Of a stretch of 64,000 nt of DNA, positions 16,041 through 24,185 are shown one piece after another (within the stretch, counting starts at the first letter, position 1; each line of letters begins with the position of its first letter). Under the pieces are notes generated by a model. That model was not told where the DNA came from. It worked only from the letters and a program-made list of their open reading frames with translations, and did no database searches. The DNA comes from JAYODZ01 sp965662735 (GTDB lineage Bacteria > Pseudomonadota > Alphaproteobacteria > RS24), in NCBI GenBank assembly GCA_965662735.1, contig CBFIIU010000010.1, forward strand, positions 1-64,000, given 5' to 3'. The position numbers were made by a program, and so were the translations under genes.

Positions 16041-17204
16041 TTGATGATGCGTATGCTCACAAATCGGTTTGTTGTCCTCAGCCAGTTCCTTGTGCTGTTT
16101 GCTGTTCTATATGCTGTCTATTGGCTGGCATCGAATACGATCCATAATTTGGCTTCGCAAGGGACGGCTTCGGGCTTCGATTTTCTGGATTATCGCGCAG
16201 GCTTTGGCATTAGCCAGACATTGATCGAGTATTCAGAAGATAGCTCCTATGGGCGTGTGCTGCTCGTCGGCATATTGAATACTTTGTTGGTGGCCTTTAT
16301 CGGGATATTTTTTGCGTCCGTGTTAGGGGTTTTGCTCGGTGTCGGGCGCCTCTCTCAAAATATCCTGATCCGGGCGCTCAGCGCCGTCTATGTTGAGCTA
16401 TTTCGTAACGTCCCCTTACTGTTGCAGATTATGTTTTGGTATTTCGGAGTGTTGCGAACCTTGCCCGCGCCGAGGGCGGCCATCTCCTTTGATGATAATA
16501 TTTTCATCAGCAATCGGGGTATTAACTTGCCCTGGCCTGTGGCGGTGGAGGCCTCTACCATCTATATCACCGTCGCGATTATATTCTTGGTCGGATATAT
16601 TTTTGCATGGCGGTGGCGGCATCGTCGCCATATTCAAACGGGGCATTATGTGCGCCTATGGCCATGGGTTATGACCCTTTTCATTGTGGTTTTTGGCGGC
16701 TTATATGCGCTATTCGGGGTGCCTTTCACGCTCGACCTACCCGTTCTCGGAGGTTTCAATTTTAAGGGCGGTGTGACCTTAATTCCCGAATTATTAGCTT
16801 TGTGTTTGGCGCTGTCGCTATATACGGCCGCTTTTATTGCCGAAATTGTACGTGCCGGAATTGTCTCGGTCGATCGTGGGCAGGCAGAGGCGGCCCGCGC
16901 GCTCGGCTTGCCGAATGGCTTGACGATGCGACTGATCCTCATCCCCCAAGCCCTCCGCGTGATAATTCCGCCACTCACCAGCCAATATTTAAATTTGACC
17001 AAGAATTCATCGCTGGCAGTGGCCATCGCTTATCCAGATATTGTGTCCGTCTTTGCGGGCACGACGCTGAATCAAGTGGGCCAAGCTGTCGAAATTATTT
17101 TCATCACAATGGTGATTTACTTGAGCTTAAGTTTGCTGACCTCGTTGATCATGAATATGTATAATCAGCGCGTGACGGCGCGAGGGGGAAATAATGAGAC
17201 CTAA
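16041..17204 (+). CDS. aapQ: General L-amino acid ABC transporter permease AapQ
   Basis: 387-residue inner-membrane permease, much longer than HisQ-type permeases (about 220), as is typical of AapQ/BztB with its extra N-terminal and periplasmic segments. Hydrophobic helices occur near residues 12-32, 75-105, 170-190, 210-230 and in the C-terminal third. The ATPase-docking EAA loop is EAARALGLPNGLTMRLILIPQALRVI-like (about 278-302). It follows aapJ by 12 bp and overlaps aapM by 11 bp. Confidence 0.9.
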   Translation: MMMRMLTNRFVVLSQFLVLFAVLYAVYWLASNTIHNLASQGTASGFDFLDYRAGFGISQTLIEYSEDSSYGRVLLVGILNTLLVAFIGIFFASVLGVLLGVGRLSQNILIRALSAVYVELFRNVPLLLQIMFWYFGVLRTLPAPRAAISFDDNIFISNRGINLPWPVAVEASTIYITVAIIFLVGYIFAWRWRHRRHIQTGHYVRLWPWVMTLFIVVFGGLYALFGVPFTLDLPVLGGFNFKGGVTLIPELLALCLALSLYTAAFIAEIVRAGIVSVDRGQAEAARALGLPNGLTMRLILIPQALRVIIPPLTSQYLNLTKNSSLAVAIAYPDIVSVFAGTTLNQVGQAVEIIFITMVIYLSLSLLTSLIMNMYNQRVTARGGNNET

Positions 17205-18276
17205 TCTCATGCATCTTCTGCAGTGGTCGCGTCAGAACTTATTTTCATCCGTGACGAATTCAGCCCTGACCCTGATCAGCGTTTGGTTGATATGGGTGGT
17301 GGGCTCAGCGATTATTGATTGGGCGATTGTCCATGCCACTTTTGTGGGCGATGACCGTTCGGCATGCCTGCAACCCGAGCAAGGGGCATGTTGGCCTTTT
17401 GTCTCCGCCAAATTTAGCCAGTTCATATATGGCCGCTATCCGGAAATCGAACGCTGGCGCGTCGATCTCACTTTCTTTCTCGGCGCTGCGGGCATTTTGC
17501 CGCTGTTGATCCCGTCCGCGCCCTTCAAGACCGTCAATATGGTTTACATCATTTTTGGGTTCCCGCTCATCGCGACACTCTTATTGTATGGCGGCGTGTT
17601 GGGGTTGGTCGAGGTGGAGACCAGCCTGTGGGGCGGCTTAATGGTTACGCTCCTCGTCGCGACGACTGGCATCGTCTTCTCGCTACCACTTGGTATTCTT
17701 CTCGCCTTAGGCCGACGCTCCGAAATGCCGGTGGTGCGGTGGCTGTGTATCGGTTTCATCGAGTTTTTTAGAGGGGTTCCGCTGATCACTGTGCTGTTTA
17801 TGGCAAGTGTGATGTTGCCGCTGTTTCTGCCCGAAGGGGTTAATTTTGATAAGCTGCTGCGATGCTTGATTGGCGTCTCGCTTTTCGCATCTGCCTATAT
17901 GGCCGAGGTTATTCGGGGCGGCTTGCAGGCCCTCCCAACGGGACAATATGAGGCTGCGCGCGCGCTCGGTATGGGCTATTGGTCGTCCATGCGTCTGATT
18001 ATTTTGCCGCAAGCGCTGACGATTGTGATCCCCGGCATTGTCAATACGTTCATTGGCTTATTTAAAGACACAACGCTTGTCCTGATTGTTGGGATTTTTG
18101 ATCTCTTGGGAATTATTCAATTGAACTTTACGGATAGCAGTTGGGCCACCCCGCAAACCGCTTTGACGGGCTATGTCTTTGCCGGGCTGATCTTCTGGGT
18201 GTTTTGTTTTGCGATGTCACGTTATTCCGTCTTCATGGAGAAATTACGATCAACAGATATAAGGAGCGCCCGATGA
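17194..18276 (+). CDS. aapM: General L-amino acid ABC transporter permease AapM
   Basis: 360-residue second permease, AapM/BztC type. It has multiple membrane spans, a periplasmic stretch with two Cys (about 53-66) and the EAA docking loop EAARALGMGYWSSMRLI (about 250-266). GAGGGGG lies about 6 bases before its ATG, inside the end of aapQ (11-bp overlap). Its stop overlaps the aapP start (ATGA), so the three are translated together. Confidence 0.9.
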   Translation: MRPNLMHLLQWSRQNLFSSVTNSALTLISVWLIWVVGSAIIDWAIVHATFVGDDRSACLQPEQGACWPFVSAKFSQFIYGRYPEIERWRVDLTFFLGAAGILPLLIPSAPFKTVNMVYIIFGFPLIATLLLYGGVLGLVEVETSLWGGLMVTLLVATTGIVFSLPLGILLALGRRSEMPVVRWLCIGFIEFFRGVPLITVLFMASVMLPLFLPEGVNFDKLLRCLIGVSLFASAYMAEVIRGGLQALPTGQYEAARALGMGYWSSMRLIILPQALTIVIPGIVNTFIGLFKDTTLVLIVGIFDLLGIIQLNFTDSSWATPQTALTGYVFAGLIFWVFCFAMSRYSVFMEKLRSTDIRSAR

Positions 18277-19013
18277 CACAGCTAGCGGTTGAGCTGAAAC
18301 AGGTCGATAAATGGTATGGAGCGTTTCAGGCACTCAAAAACGTCTCGTTGCAGGTGTCAAAAAGTGAAAAAATTGTCATTTGCGGGCCGTCCGGTTCGGG
18401 CAAGTCGACGCTGATCCGCTGTATTAACCAGCTCGAAAAGCACGAGTCGGGTCTCATTTTAATTGATGGAACAGAGGTTGGCGGCGATAGCTCAGATGCA
18501 GCATTGGCAAAAGGTCGGGTTGGGATGGTTTTCCAGCAGTTCAATTTATTTCCACATATGACCGTGTTGGAAAACTGTACTTTGGCACCGCAATGGGTTC
18601 AAAATCGACCGCGCCATGAGGCAGAACAAACCGCATTTCGGTTTTTGGAGCGCGTTAAAATCCCCGATCAGGCGCATAAATACCCAAGCCAGTTGTCGGG
18701 CGGACAACAGCAACGCGTCGCGATTGCGCGCGCCTTGTGTATGAATCCAGACATTATGTTATTTGACGAGCCAACCTCGGCACTCGATCCCGAGATGATT
18801 AAAGAAGTGCTCGATGTCATGGTCGAAGTCGCGGAGGAGGGCATGACGATGTTATGCGTGACCCATGAAATGGGCTTCGCGCGGCAGGTAGCGGATCGAA
18901 TTATTTTTATGGATGGCGGCGAAATCGTTGAAGAAAATGAGCCCGAGCAGTTCTTCTCAAATCCTGAGAATGAACGAACGAAATTATTCTTGAGCCAAAT
19001 TCTCAAGCATTAG
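18273..19013 (+). CDS. aapP: General L-amino acid ABC transporter ATP-binding protein AapP
   Basis: 246-residue ATPase energising AapQM. Walker A GPSGSGKST at 38-46, Q-loop QQFNLFPHMTVLEN, signature LSGGQQQR, Walker B with LFDEPTSALDPE, and H-loop THEMGFARQVADRI, all intact and typical of polar amino acid importers. Start chosen at ATG 18273, which overlaps the aapM stop by 4 bp (ATGA) and has AAGGAG 6 bases upstream; longer open sequence upstream is not conserved. A short GC hairpin without a T run (19013-19029) follows before the convergent GNAT gene. Confidence 0.93.
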   Translation: MTQLAVELKQVDKWYGAFQALKNVSLQVSKSEKIVICGPSGSGKSTLIRCINQLEKHESGLILIDGTEVGGDSSDAALAKGRVGMVFQQFNLFPHMTVLENCTLAPQWVQNRPRHEAEQTAFRFLERVKIPDQAHKYPSQLSGGQQQRVAIARALCMNPDIMLFDEPTSALDPEMIKEVLDVMVEVAEEGMTMLCVTHEMGFARQVADRIIFMDGGEIVEENEPEQFFSNPENERTKLFLSQILKH

Positions 19014-19035
19014 GCCCTCGTCAAGGGCCGCGCAT

Positions 19036-19572
19036 TCAGTTTTGGTAAAATTGGTTACCACGCAGGATCACCTGTTGTCGATTGCACGCTTCAAAACCAT
19101 ATTTTTGGTAAAATCCCAGCGCATGGGGATGATCAAGCGAGCTGGTTTGGATTTTGATATGATCAGCGCCTGCGTGTATGGCGTCGCGCAAGCTCTGGGT
19201 GAGCAAAAACCGCCCAAGGCCTTGCCCAATGTAATCGCGAATAAGGCCGATGAACACAATCTCGATCGTTGGAAAATGAAGGCGGTTAATTTCACTAAAT
19301 CCGATGGCACGATGACCATCATATAAAACACCGATTTCTGTGCTGGGATGATGAATGATTTGCGACAGGTCGCGGTCGGACATATTTTTCCGGTTCACCC
19401 AAAACCATTCATCTCCGACATCCGCATAGAGCGCACGGTAGTCAGCGAGGGGTAAGTGACAGTGGGGCTCGAAATGCAGCTTAGGGTTTGGCTGATCGGG
19501 GATGGCACGCCGAGCAACCCGTGGGAAAGGGGCTCGCATTTCTAAAAACGTGACAGTGGCCCGAACCTCCAT
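19036..19572 (-). CDS. GNAT-family N-acetyltransferase
   Basis: About 178 residues. The acetyl-CoA-binding motif appears as IRDYIGQGLGRFLL, with the later LDHPHALGFYQKYGFE helix-strand that closes GNAT folds. It transfers an acetyl group to a small molecule or protein; the substrate is unknown. Start set at ATG 19572, six bases past the stop of the cysteine-synthase gene; an upstream TTG (19590) is also possible. It probably forms an operon with that gene. Confidence 0.75.
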   Translation of the reverse strand: MEVRATVTFLEMRAPFPRVARRAIPDQPNPKLHFEPHCHLPLADYRALYADVGDEWFWVNRKNMSDRDLSQIIHHPSTEIGVLYDGHRAIGFSEINRLHFPTIEIVFIGLIRDYIGQGLGRFLLTQSLRDAIHAGADHIKIQTSSLDHPHALGFYQKYGFEACNRQQVILRGNQFYQN

Positions 19573-19580
19573 CAGCGCGC

Positions 19581-20579
19581 TTAGAGCCAATCAGGGGTTG
19601 GGAGACCTTTTTCCCGCAGAAAATCTGGATTAAACAGCTTGCTTTGATACCGCGTGCCATAATCGCACAGAATGGTTACAATGGTGTGACCAGGGCCCAT
19701 TTCTTGAGCCAGACGGATGGCGCCGGCAACATTAATGCCGCTCGAGCCGCCAAGGCACATGCCCTCATGCGTGAGTAAATCAAATACGATCGGCAGCGCT
19801 TCTTCATCTGGAATTTGAAAGGCATTATCGATCGGGGCTCCCTCAAGATTGGCGGTCACGCGTCCCTGTCCAATACCCTCCGTAATCGAGGTGCCCTCAG
19901 CTTTCAGTTCGCCATGTTTGATCCAATGATAAATCGAGGCGCCCATAGGGTCGGCCGCGGCAATTTGAATATTCGGGTTCTTTGACTTCAAAAACAAACC
20001 CGTTCCAGCCAATGTTCCCCCTGTACCAACCGCACAGATAAACCCATCCACGCGTCCATCGGTTTGGTGCCAGATTTCGGGGCCCGTCGTGTCAATATGG
20101 GCTTGGCGATTGGCAATATTGTCAAATTGATTAGCCCAAATCGCACCGTTTTCGGACTCTTTCGCGAGTTTTTCCGCCAATCGACCGGAATATTTTACAT
20201 AATTATTATCATCTCGATAGGGAACGGCCGGAACCTCAATTAATTCCGCGCCCATGAGCCGCAACGTATCTTTTTTCTCTTGGCTTTGCGTATCCGGAAT
20301 AACAATCACCGAACGATATCCTAGAGCATTGGCCACCAAAGCAATGCCGATGCCCGTATTGCCCGCCGTGCCCTCGACAATTGTTCCACCGGGCTGAAGT
20401 GATCCAGCGGCCTCGGCGGCGCGTATAATAGACAAAGCGGCTCGGTCTTTCACCGATTGTCCGGGATTCATGAATTCGGCCTTGCCGAGAATCGTACATC
20501 CCGTGAGGTCAGAGGCGTGTTTGAGATGGATAAGTGGTGTGTTGCCAATAACATCAATGACACTCGTTGCGTGCTGCAT
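19581..20579 (-). CDS. cysK: Cysteine synthase family protein (O-acetylserine sulfhydrylase-like)
   Basis: 332-residue fold-type II PLP enzyme. It makes L-cysteine from O-acetylserine and sulfide, or acts as a related beta-synthase. K44 in QSVKDRAAL binds PLP. The phosphate and substrate loop is TAGNTGI (71-77), followed by GTGGTLAGTG and the C-terminal GGSSGIN. Start chosen at ATG 20579: GAGGG lies about 8 bases upstream and the family N-terminus (VIDVIGNTPLIHL) begins there. A longer open frame to 20729 would run into the divergent regulator. The GNAT follows directly. Cystathionine beta-synthase-like activity cannot be excluded. Confidence 0.82.
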   Translation of the reverse strand: MQHATSVIDVIGNTPLIHLKHASDLTGCTILGKAEFMNPGQSVKDRAALSIIRAAEAAGSLQPGGTIVEGTAGNTGIGIALVANALGYRSVIVIPDTQSQEKKDTLRLMGAELIEVPAVPYRDDNNYVKYSGRLAEKLAKESENGAIWANQFDNIANRQAHIDTTGPEIWHQTDGRVDGFICAVGTGGTLAGTGLFLKSKNPNIQIAAADPMGASIYHWIKHGELKAEGTSITEGIGQGRVTANLEGAPIDNAFQIPDEEALPIVFDLLTHEGMCLGGSSGINVAGAIRLAQEMGPGHTIVTILCDYGTRYQSKLFNPDFLREKGLPTPDWL

Positions 20580-20639
20580 CAGTACATCCCTCATATGGGG
20601 TAAAAAGTTGTTTGCCCTTTGGCCCAGAAAAATTATATT

Positions 20640-21356
20640 ATGACTATAAATCACTTGGTTAGAGAAGAGAAGACAGTCGTGAATTTGCATTCTCCCCCAG
20701 AGGCCGTTGTCGAGAGGCTTGTGGCGCAATATGCAACCGGATCATTAGGGTCGGGAATGAATGTGCTCATGGCGAGCTTACTGACCTATAATTCAGGCTT
20801 GCGGCGCGAATATGATAATATGGTCGCTGTGCAGGGCGTGATGTTAGATGATATGGAGCCGGTTGCGCTCTCCAATAGTGCTTTCGATGACGTATTGTCG
20901 CGCTTAGACGATGGAGTAGCCAGCCCGAAACTAAATGATAATGGCGCGCTGTCGTCAGACCAAGGCCTTGTTAATTCTGATTTGCCGCGCGCGCTTCAGA
21001 CGTTTTTTGATAAAGATCTATCCGAATTGAAATGGCGCTTCTCCTATCCGGGGGTTCAACACGTGCGGTTGCCGGTGGGGGACGATAATGAAGATGTGCG
21101 CCTCCTGAAAATTAAACCGGGGCGGGCCGCTCCTCGGCATACCCATAAAGGGTTCGAAGCGACACTCGTTTTACGCGGGGCGTTTCGGGATGGGGGTGAA
21201 TTGTTCGAGCGGGGTGATATTTCGATCGCCAATACGCAGGTAGATCACCGGCCAATCGCTGAGGGGGCGCAGGACTGTTATTGTCTCGCCGTGACCACCG
21301 GTCCTTTGCGTATAACGGATAGTTTGCGTCGCCTCGTTCGTGACTTCTTCGCTTAA
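20640..21356 (+). CDS. ChrR-family cupin regulator with degenerate zinc N-domain
   Basis: 238 residues laid out like ChrR, the zinc anti-sigma factor that holds the ECF sigma RpoE and senses singlet oxygen in Rhodobacter. The C-terminal cupin has its metal ligands H167, H169, E173 and H203 (RHTHKGFE...DHRP). The N-terminal anti-sigma domain aligns in shape (YATGSLGSG, then ASLLTYNSGLRRE), but the HxxxCxxC ligands are replaced by Leu, Asn and Leu. Zinc-dependent sigma binding should be altered or lost. No sigma gene adjoins it. Start uncertain: ATG 20640 or GTG 20679; neither has a strong ribosome site. The following SDR overlaps its end by 17 bp. Confidence 0.75.
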   Translation: MTINHLVREEKTVVNLHSPPEAVVERLVAQYATGSLGSGMNVLMASLLTYNSGLRREYDNMVAVQGVMLDDMEPVALSNSAFDDVLSRLDDGVASPKLNDNGALSSDQGLVNSDLPRALQTFFDKDLSELKWRFSYPGVQHVRLPVGDDNEDVRLLKIKPGRAAPRHTHKGFEATLVLRGAFRDGGELFERGDISIANTQVDHRPIAEGAQDCYCLAVTTGPLRITDSLRRLVRDFFA

Positions 21357-22101
21357 TCAGTCTCGCGTCGTCTGGATCACCGGCGCGAGCTCGGGTATCG
21401 GGCTTGCGTTAGCGCATCTTTATGCCAACGAAGGATGGCGCGTTGCCGCTTCCGCGCGCAATGCGGATCAGTTGAAAGCGCTTGCAAAAGCGCATCCAAA
21501 TATTCACGCTTTTCCGCTCGACGTCACGAAAAGGCGGGCATCGGTCGAGGCGGCTTCAGCAATTGAAAAGCGTTTGGGGTCGATCGAGTTAGCGATTTTA
21601 AATGCGGGCGTCTACTTGCCAACAGAACTTCCTCAATTTGATGCGCCGCTCTTCGATCAAAGTTTCTCAGTGAATGTTGGGGGAGTGGTCAATGGCCTCA
21701 ATGCGGTTTTGCCTGCAATGGTCGAACGTCATAAAGGCCAAATTGCAATCATGGCGTCGGTTGCTGGATATAATGGCTTGCCAACATCTGCCGCTTATGG
21801 GGCGACGAAGGCAGCACTTTTGAATATGGCTGAGGCGCTTGCCATCGAGCTTAAAGCCTCGGGGATTGATGTGCACGTGATTACCCCGGGCTTTGTTGAA
21901 ACCCCAGCCACCGACGTCAATCGATTTGCAATGCCCTTTATTGTTTCTGCGGATCATGCGGCACGGTGTATTTTTACGGCCTTGGAGAAACGACAGTTTC
22001 GCATCAGCTTCCCGCGCCGGTTCACCTTTTTCCTGCGCTTGATGAGTATAATGCCGCGCGGTCTTTATGTTCGTCTCGCGCAATATTTTGCGTCGCGCTA
22101 G
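21340..22101 (+). CDS. Short-chain dehydrogenase/reductase
   Basis: 253-residue classical SDR. Cofactor motif TGASSGIG (14-21), NAG motif (88-90) and catalytic S140, Y153, K157 (YGATK) are all present. The last 40 residues are basic and hydrophobic (FRISFPRRFTFFLRLMS), suggesting membrane association. The GTG start overlaps the ChrR-like gene by 17 bp, so they are coupled. It converges on the cfa operon with 8 bp between stops. SDRs of this kind occur beside cfa and photolyase genes in the RpoE-ChrR regulon type, so a lipid-modifying role is likely but unproven. Confidence 0.8.
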   Translation: MTSSLNQSRVVWITGASSGIGLALAHLYANEGWRVAASARNADQLKALAKAHPNIHAFPLDVTKRRASVEAASAIEKRLGSIELAILNAGVYLPTELPQFDAPLFDQSFSVNVGGVVNGLNAVLPAMVERHKGQIAIMASVAGYNGLPTSAAYGATKAALLNMAEALAIELKASGIDVHVITPGFVETPATDVNRFAMPFIVSADHAARCIFTALEKRQFRISFPRRFTFFLRLMSIMPRGLYVRLAQYFASR

Positions 22102-22109
22102 GGCCGTTC

Positions 22110-23315
22110 TTACTGGGGACGCTCTAGCCCGATTTGCACAACATCGATGCTGCCCGTGTTAAAACCCGCTTCGCAGTATGAGAGATAGTAGCACCACATA
22201 TTTTTAAAGCGCTCGTCAAAACCCATTTTACTTAATTTCGGCCAGGCCTCTAAAAATTGCTTTTTCCAAAGGGCGAGGGTGCGCGCATAATCCGCTCCGA
22301 AATGTTCGCAAGCATACTCACGCAGCTCTGCCATATGAAACTGTTCACGTAGTTTGGGCAGGCTTGGTAACATGCCTCCTGGAAAAATGTAGCGCTGAAT
22401 AAAATCGGCGCCCTTGCTATATCGGTCGAAATCTTGATCGTGAATGGTAATGATTTGAAGGGCCGCCTTACCTCCCGGTTTCAGCACATCGCGGATTTTA
22501 GAAAAATAAACGGGCCAGTATTTTTGGCCAACCGCTTCGAACATTTCAATGGAAACAACCCGATCATATTTTTCTGTGACGTCTCGGTAATCTTGAAAAT
22601 GAACGGAGGCGTGGTTGCCGGCGGCGCTGTCGCGCAACCGATTTTGGGCATAGGCAAATTGCTCTTGTGATATCGTAATGCCGGCCAAGTTACAGCCAAT
22701 ATGGTGCCCTGCATATACTGCAAAGCCACCCCAACCGCAGCCGATTTCAAGGACATTATGCTCGGCTTCAAGGTTTGCAATGCGCGCAATCGCAGCATAT
22801 TTTTGCTCCTGTGCTTTTTCGAGCGACTGATTTTTGCGTGTAAATCGGGCCGATGAGTATGTCATGGAGGGGTCGAGCCATTCGGCATAAAACTCATTGC
22901 CGAGGTCATAATGGGCCTGAATATTGCGCCGGGCGCCGCGGCGGCTATTGGGTCTTAAAACATGGATCAGCCGGCTCATCGCCGTTAAGATCGGGTTTCG
23001 GTCGATCCGGCTGCGTAAGTCCTCGAGGTTTTGGGCCAGCAGCGTCAGCAGCGCTGATAAATCATCGGTTTGAACAACGCCGTTCATATAGGCTTCTGCG
23101 AACCCCATCGTACCCCCTCGGATAATCTGGGTGAGGGCATTCTCATCTACAAAAATCAAATGCGCGCGCAGTGTCTCTGTTTCTTTCCCGTAATGGCGCG
23201 TCGTGCCATTGGGGTAGGTGACCGTAAGATAGCCGATATGGATATGCGCCAAAACACGATCAATAAAGCGATCCTTAAATGACATCGAACGTGAAGAGCT
23301 ATGAGGTGATGTCAT
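22110..23315 (-). CDS. cfa: Cyclopropane-fatty-acid-synthase-family methyltransferase
   Basis: 401-residue SAM enzyme that methylates the double bond of unsaturated phospholipid acyl chains at the inner membrane. SAM loop EIGCGWGGFA (190-199), active-site VSIEMFEAVG with the essential Glu, the IHDQDF His region, YIFPGGMLPS, and a C-terminal YYLSYCEAGF Cys region match CFA synthase. In alphaproteobacteria the same family includes enzymes making furan or branched fatty acids, so cyclopropane formation is not certain. Its ATG overlaps the DUF1365 stop by 4 bp. It is last in the photolyase-FAD oxidoreductase-DUF1365-cfa operon. Confidence 0.87.
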   Translation of the reverse strand: MTSPHSSSRSMSFKDRFIDRVLAHIHIGYLTVTYPNGTTRHYGKETETLRAHLIFVDENALTQIIRGGTMGFAEAYMNGVVQTDDLSALLTLLAQNLEDLRSRIDRNPILTAMSRLIHVLRPNSRRGARRNIQAHYDLGNEFYAEWLDPSMTYSSARFTRKNQSLEKAQEQKYAAIARIANLEAEHNVLEIGCGWGGFAVYAGHHIGCNLAGITISQEQFAYAQNRLRDSAAGNHASVHFQDYRDVTEKYDRVVSIEMFEAVGQKYWPVYFSKIRDVLKPGGKAALQIITIHDQDFDRYSKGADFIQRYIFPGGMLPSLPKLREQFHMAELREYACEHFGADYARTLALWKKQFLEAWPKLSKMGFDERFKNMWCYYLSYCEAGFNTGSIDVVQIGLERPQ

Positions 23316-24172
23316 AGGGAGACCTTTTCTGCGGTTGAGGGTTTTTTATAAATCGGTATGCGTTTCATCCATAAGCGTAATGCCTCAAGGTGGATTCCTG
23401 CAATCACTTTCAATGTCATCAGAGGATATCGAAACAAAACTTTGATGATTGTTCGCGATGTGAAGGCCCGGCGCTGACCGACAAAACTCGTGATCAGAAG
23501 TGGCTTGTGATCGACAGTCTCACGAATAACGAGCCGCAAATGGCGATCCGGTTTTGCTGTCGAAAATACGTAATCGGCCTCCATGCCGATAAAAGGGGAC
23601 ACATGAAATTGTTTGTGATGCGTGTGATGGTTTGGGGCCCCTTTAGTCCTTAAATCACTCACATAGATGTGCGACTCGCCAAATGTATTGCGCACTTCAT
23701 AGACCACACTGGTGAGCTGGCCGTGTTGAAGGGCATAGTAAACCGATAGCGGATTAAACACATAGCCGAGCATGCGCGGATAGCACATGAGCAACACACG
23801 ATCGGCCTGAGGCAAACCATGTTTCTGCAAGAGCTGATCGACAAAAACCCGCGGCGAGCTGCCGTCGTGAAAACCATGGTCGCGATAGTGAAAAGACAGC
23901 CAGTTAAACCGATTAACCGAGAAAAACCGAAGATCCTTTGCCTCGTCTTCAATGCAATCCAAATCCAGCAGCATTGAAAAAACACCATAGCGGAAGCGGT
24001 GCCGCTTTGGGGCATAGCGGGCGTGCCGCACCTCCCCAAGATAAACAGCGCTCGCCGTATCGTTCTCGGTATCGATCTTGGTGTCGATCTCGCTGTCGAT
24101 TGCGGTGCCGATTGCTGTGTCAGTGGCGGTATCAGGCACAGTACCAAAGGCTGTTCCGCGGTTGGTCATCAT
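23312..24172 (-). CDS. DUF1365 protein with repetitive N-terminus
   Basis: 286 residues. The DUF1365 domain begins at about residue 43 (YLGEVRHARYAPKRHRFRYGVF) and continues with FSVNRFNWLSFHYRDHG, YPRMLGYVFNPLSVYY and the C-terminal RYPLMTLKVIAGIHLEALRLW. The biochemical function is not established; it is almost always next to a flavin amine-oxidase-like protein and a CFA synthase, implying a step in modified fatty acid synthesis. The first about 40 residues are a low-complexity four-residue repeat (DTAT, DTAI, GTAI, DSEI, DTKI, DTEN) from a 12-bp tandem repeat. Start ATG lies 13 bp past the previous stop with AGGA upstream. Confidence 0.85.
   Translation of the reverse strand: MMTNRGTAFGTVPDTATDTAIGTAIDSEIDTKIDTENDTASAVYLGEVRHARYAPKRHRFRYGVFSMLLDLDCIEDEAKDLRFFSVNRFNWLSFHYRDHGFHDGSSPRVFVDQLLQKHGLPQADRVLLMCYPRMLGYVFNPLSVYYALQHGQLTSVVYEVRNTFGESHIYVSDLRTKGAPNHHTHHKQFHVSPFIGMEADYVFSTAKPDRHLRLVIRETVDHKPLLITSFVGQRRAFTSRTIIKVLFRYPLMTLKVIAGIHLEALRLWMKRIPIYKKPSTAEKVSL
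24057..24140 (-). repeat. Degenerate in-frame tandem repeat, 7 x 12 bp
   Basis: Seven 12-bp units, on the + strand of form gtrtcgatctyg (examples: gtatcgatcttg, gtgtcgatctcg, ctgtcgattgcg), encode the DT-rich N-terminus of the DUF1365 protein. The units differ at several positions, so the array is old. It lies entirely upstream of the conserved domain. Confidence 0.93.
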
Positions 24173-24185
24173 TGCGTATCCTGGC

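Noticed and set aside
19013..19029. Terminator after aapP (GGCCCT/AGGGCC hairpin)
   Set aside because: Six-base stem with no T run on either strand; too weak to list as a terminator.
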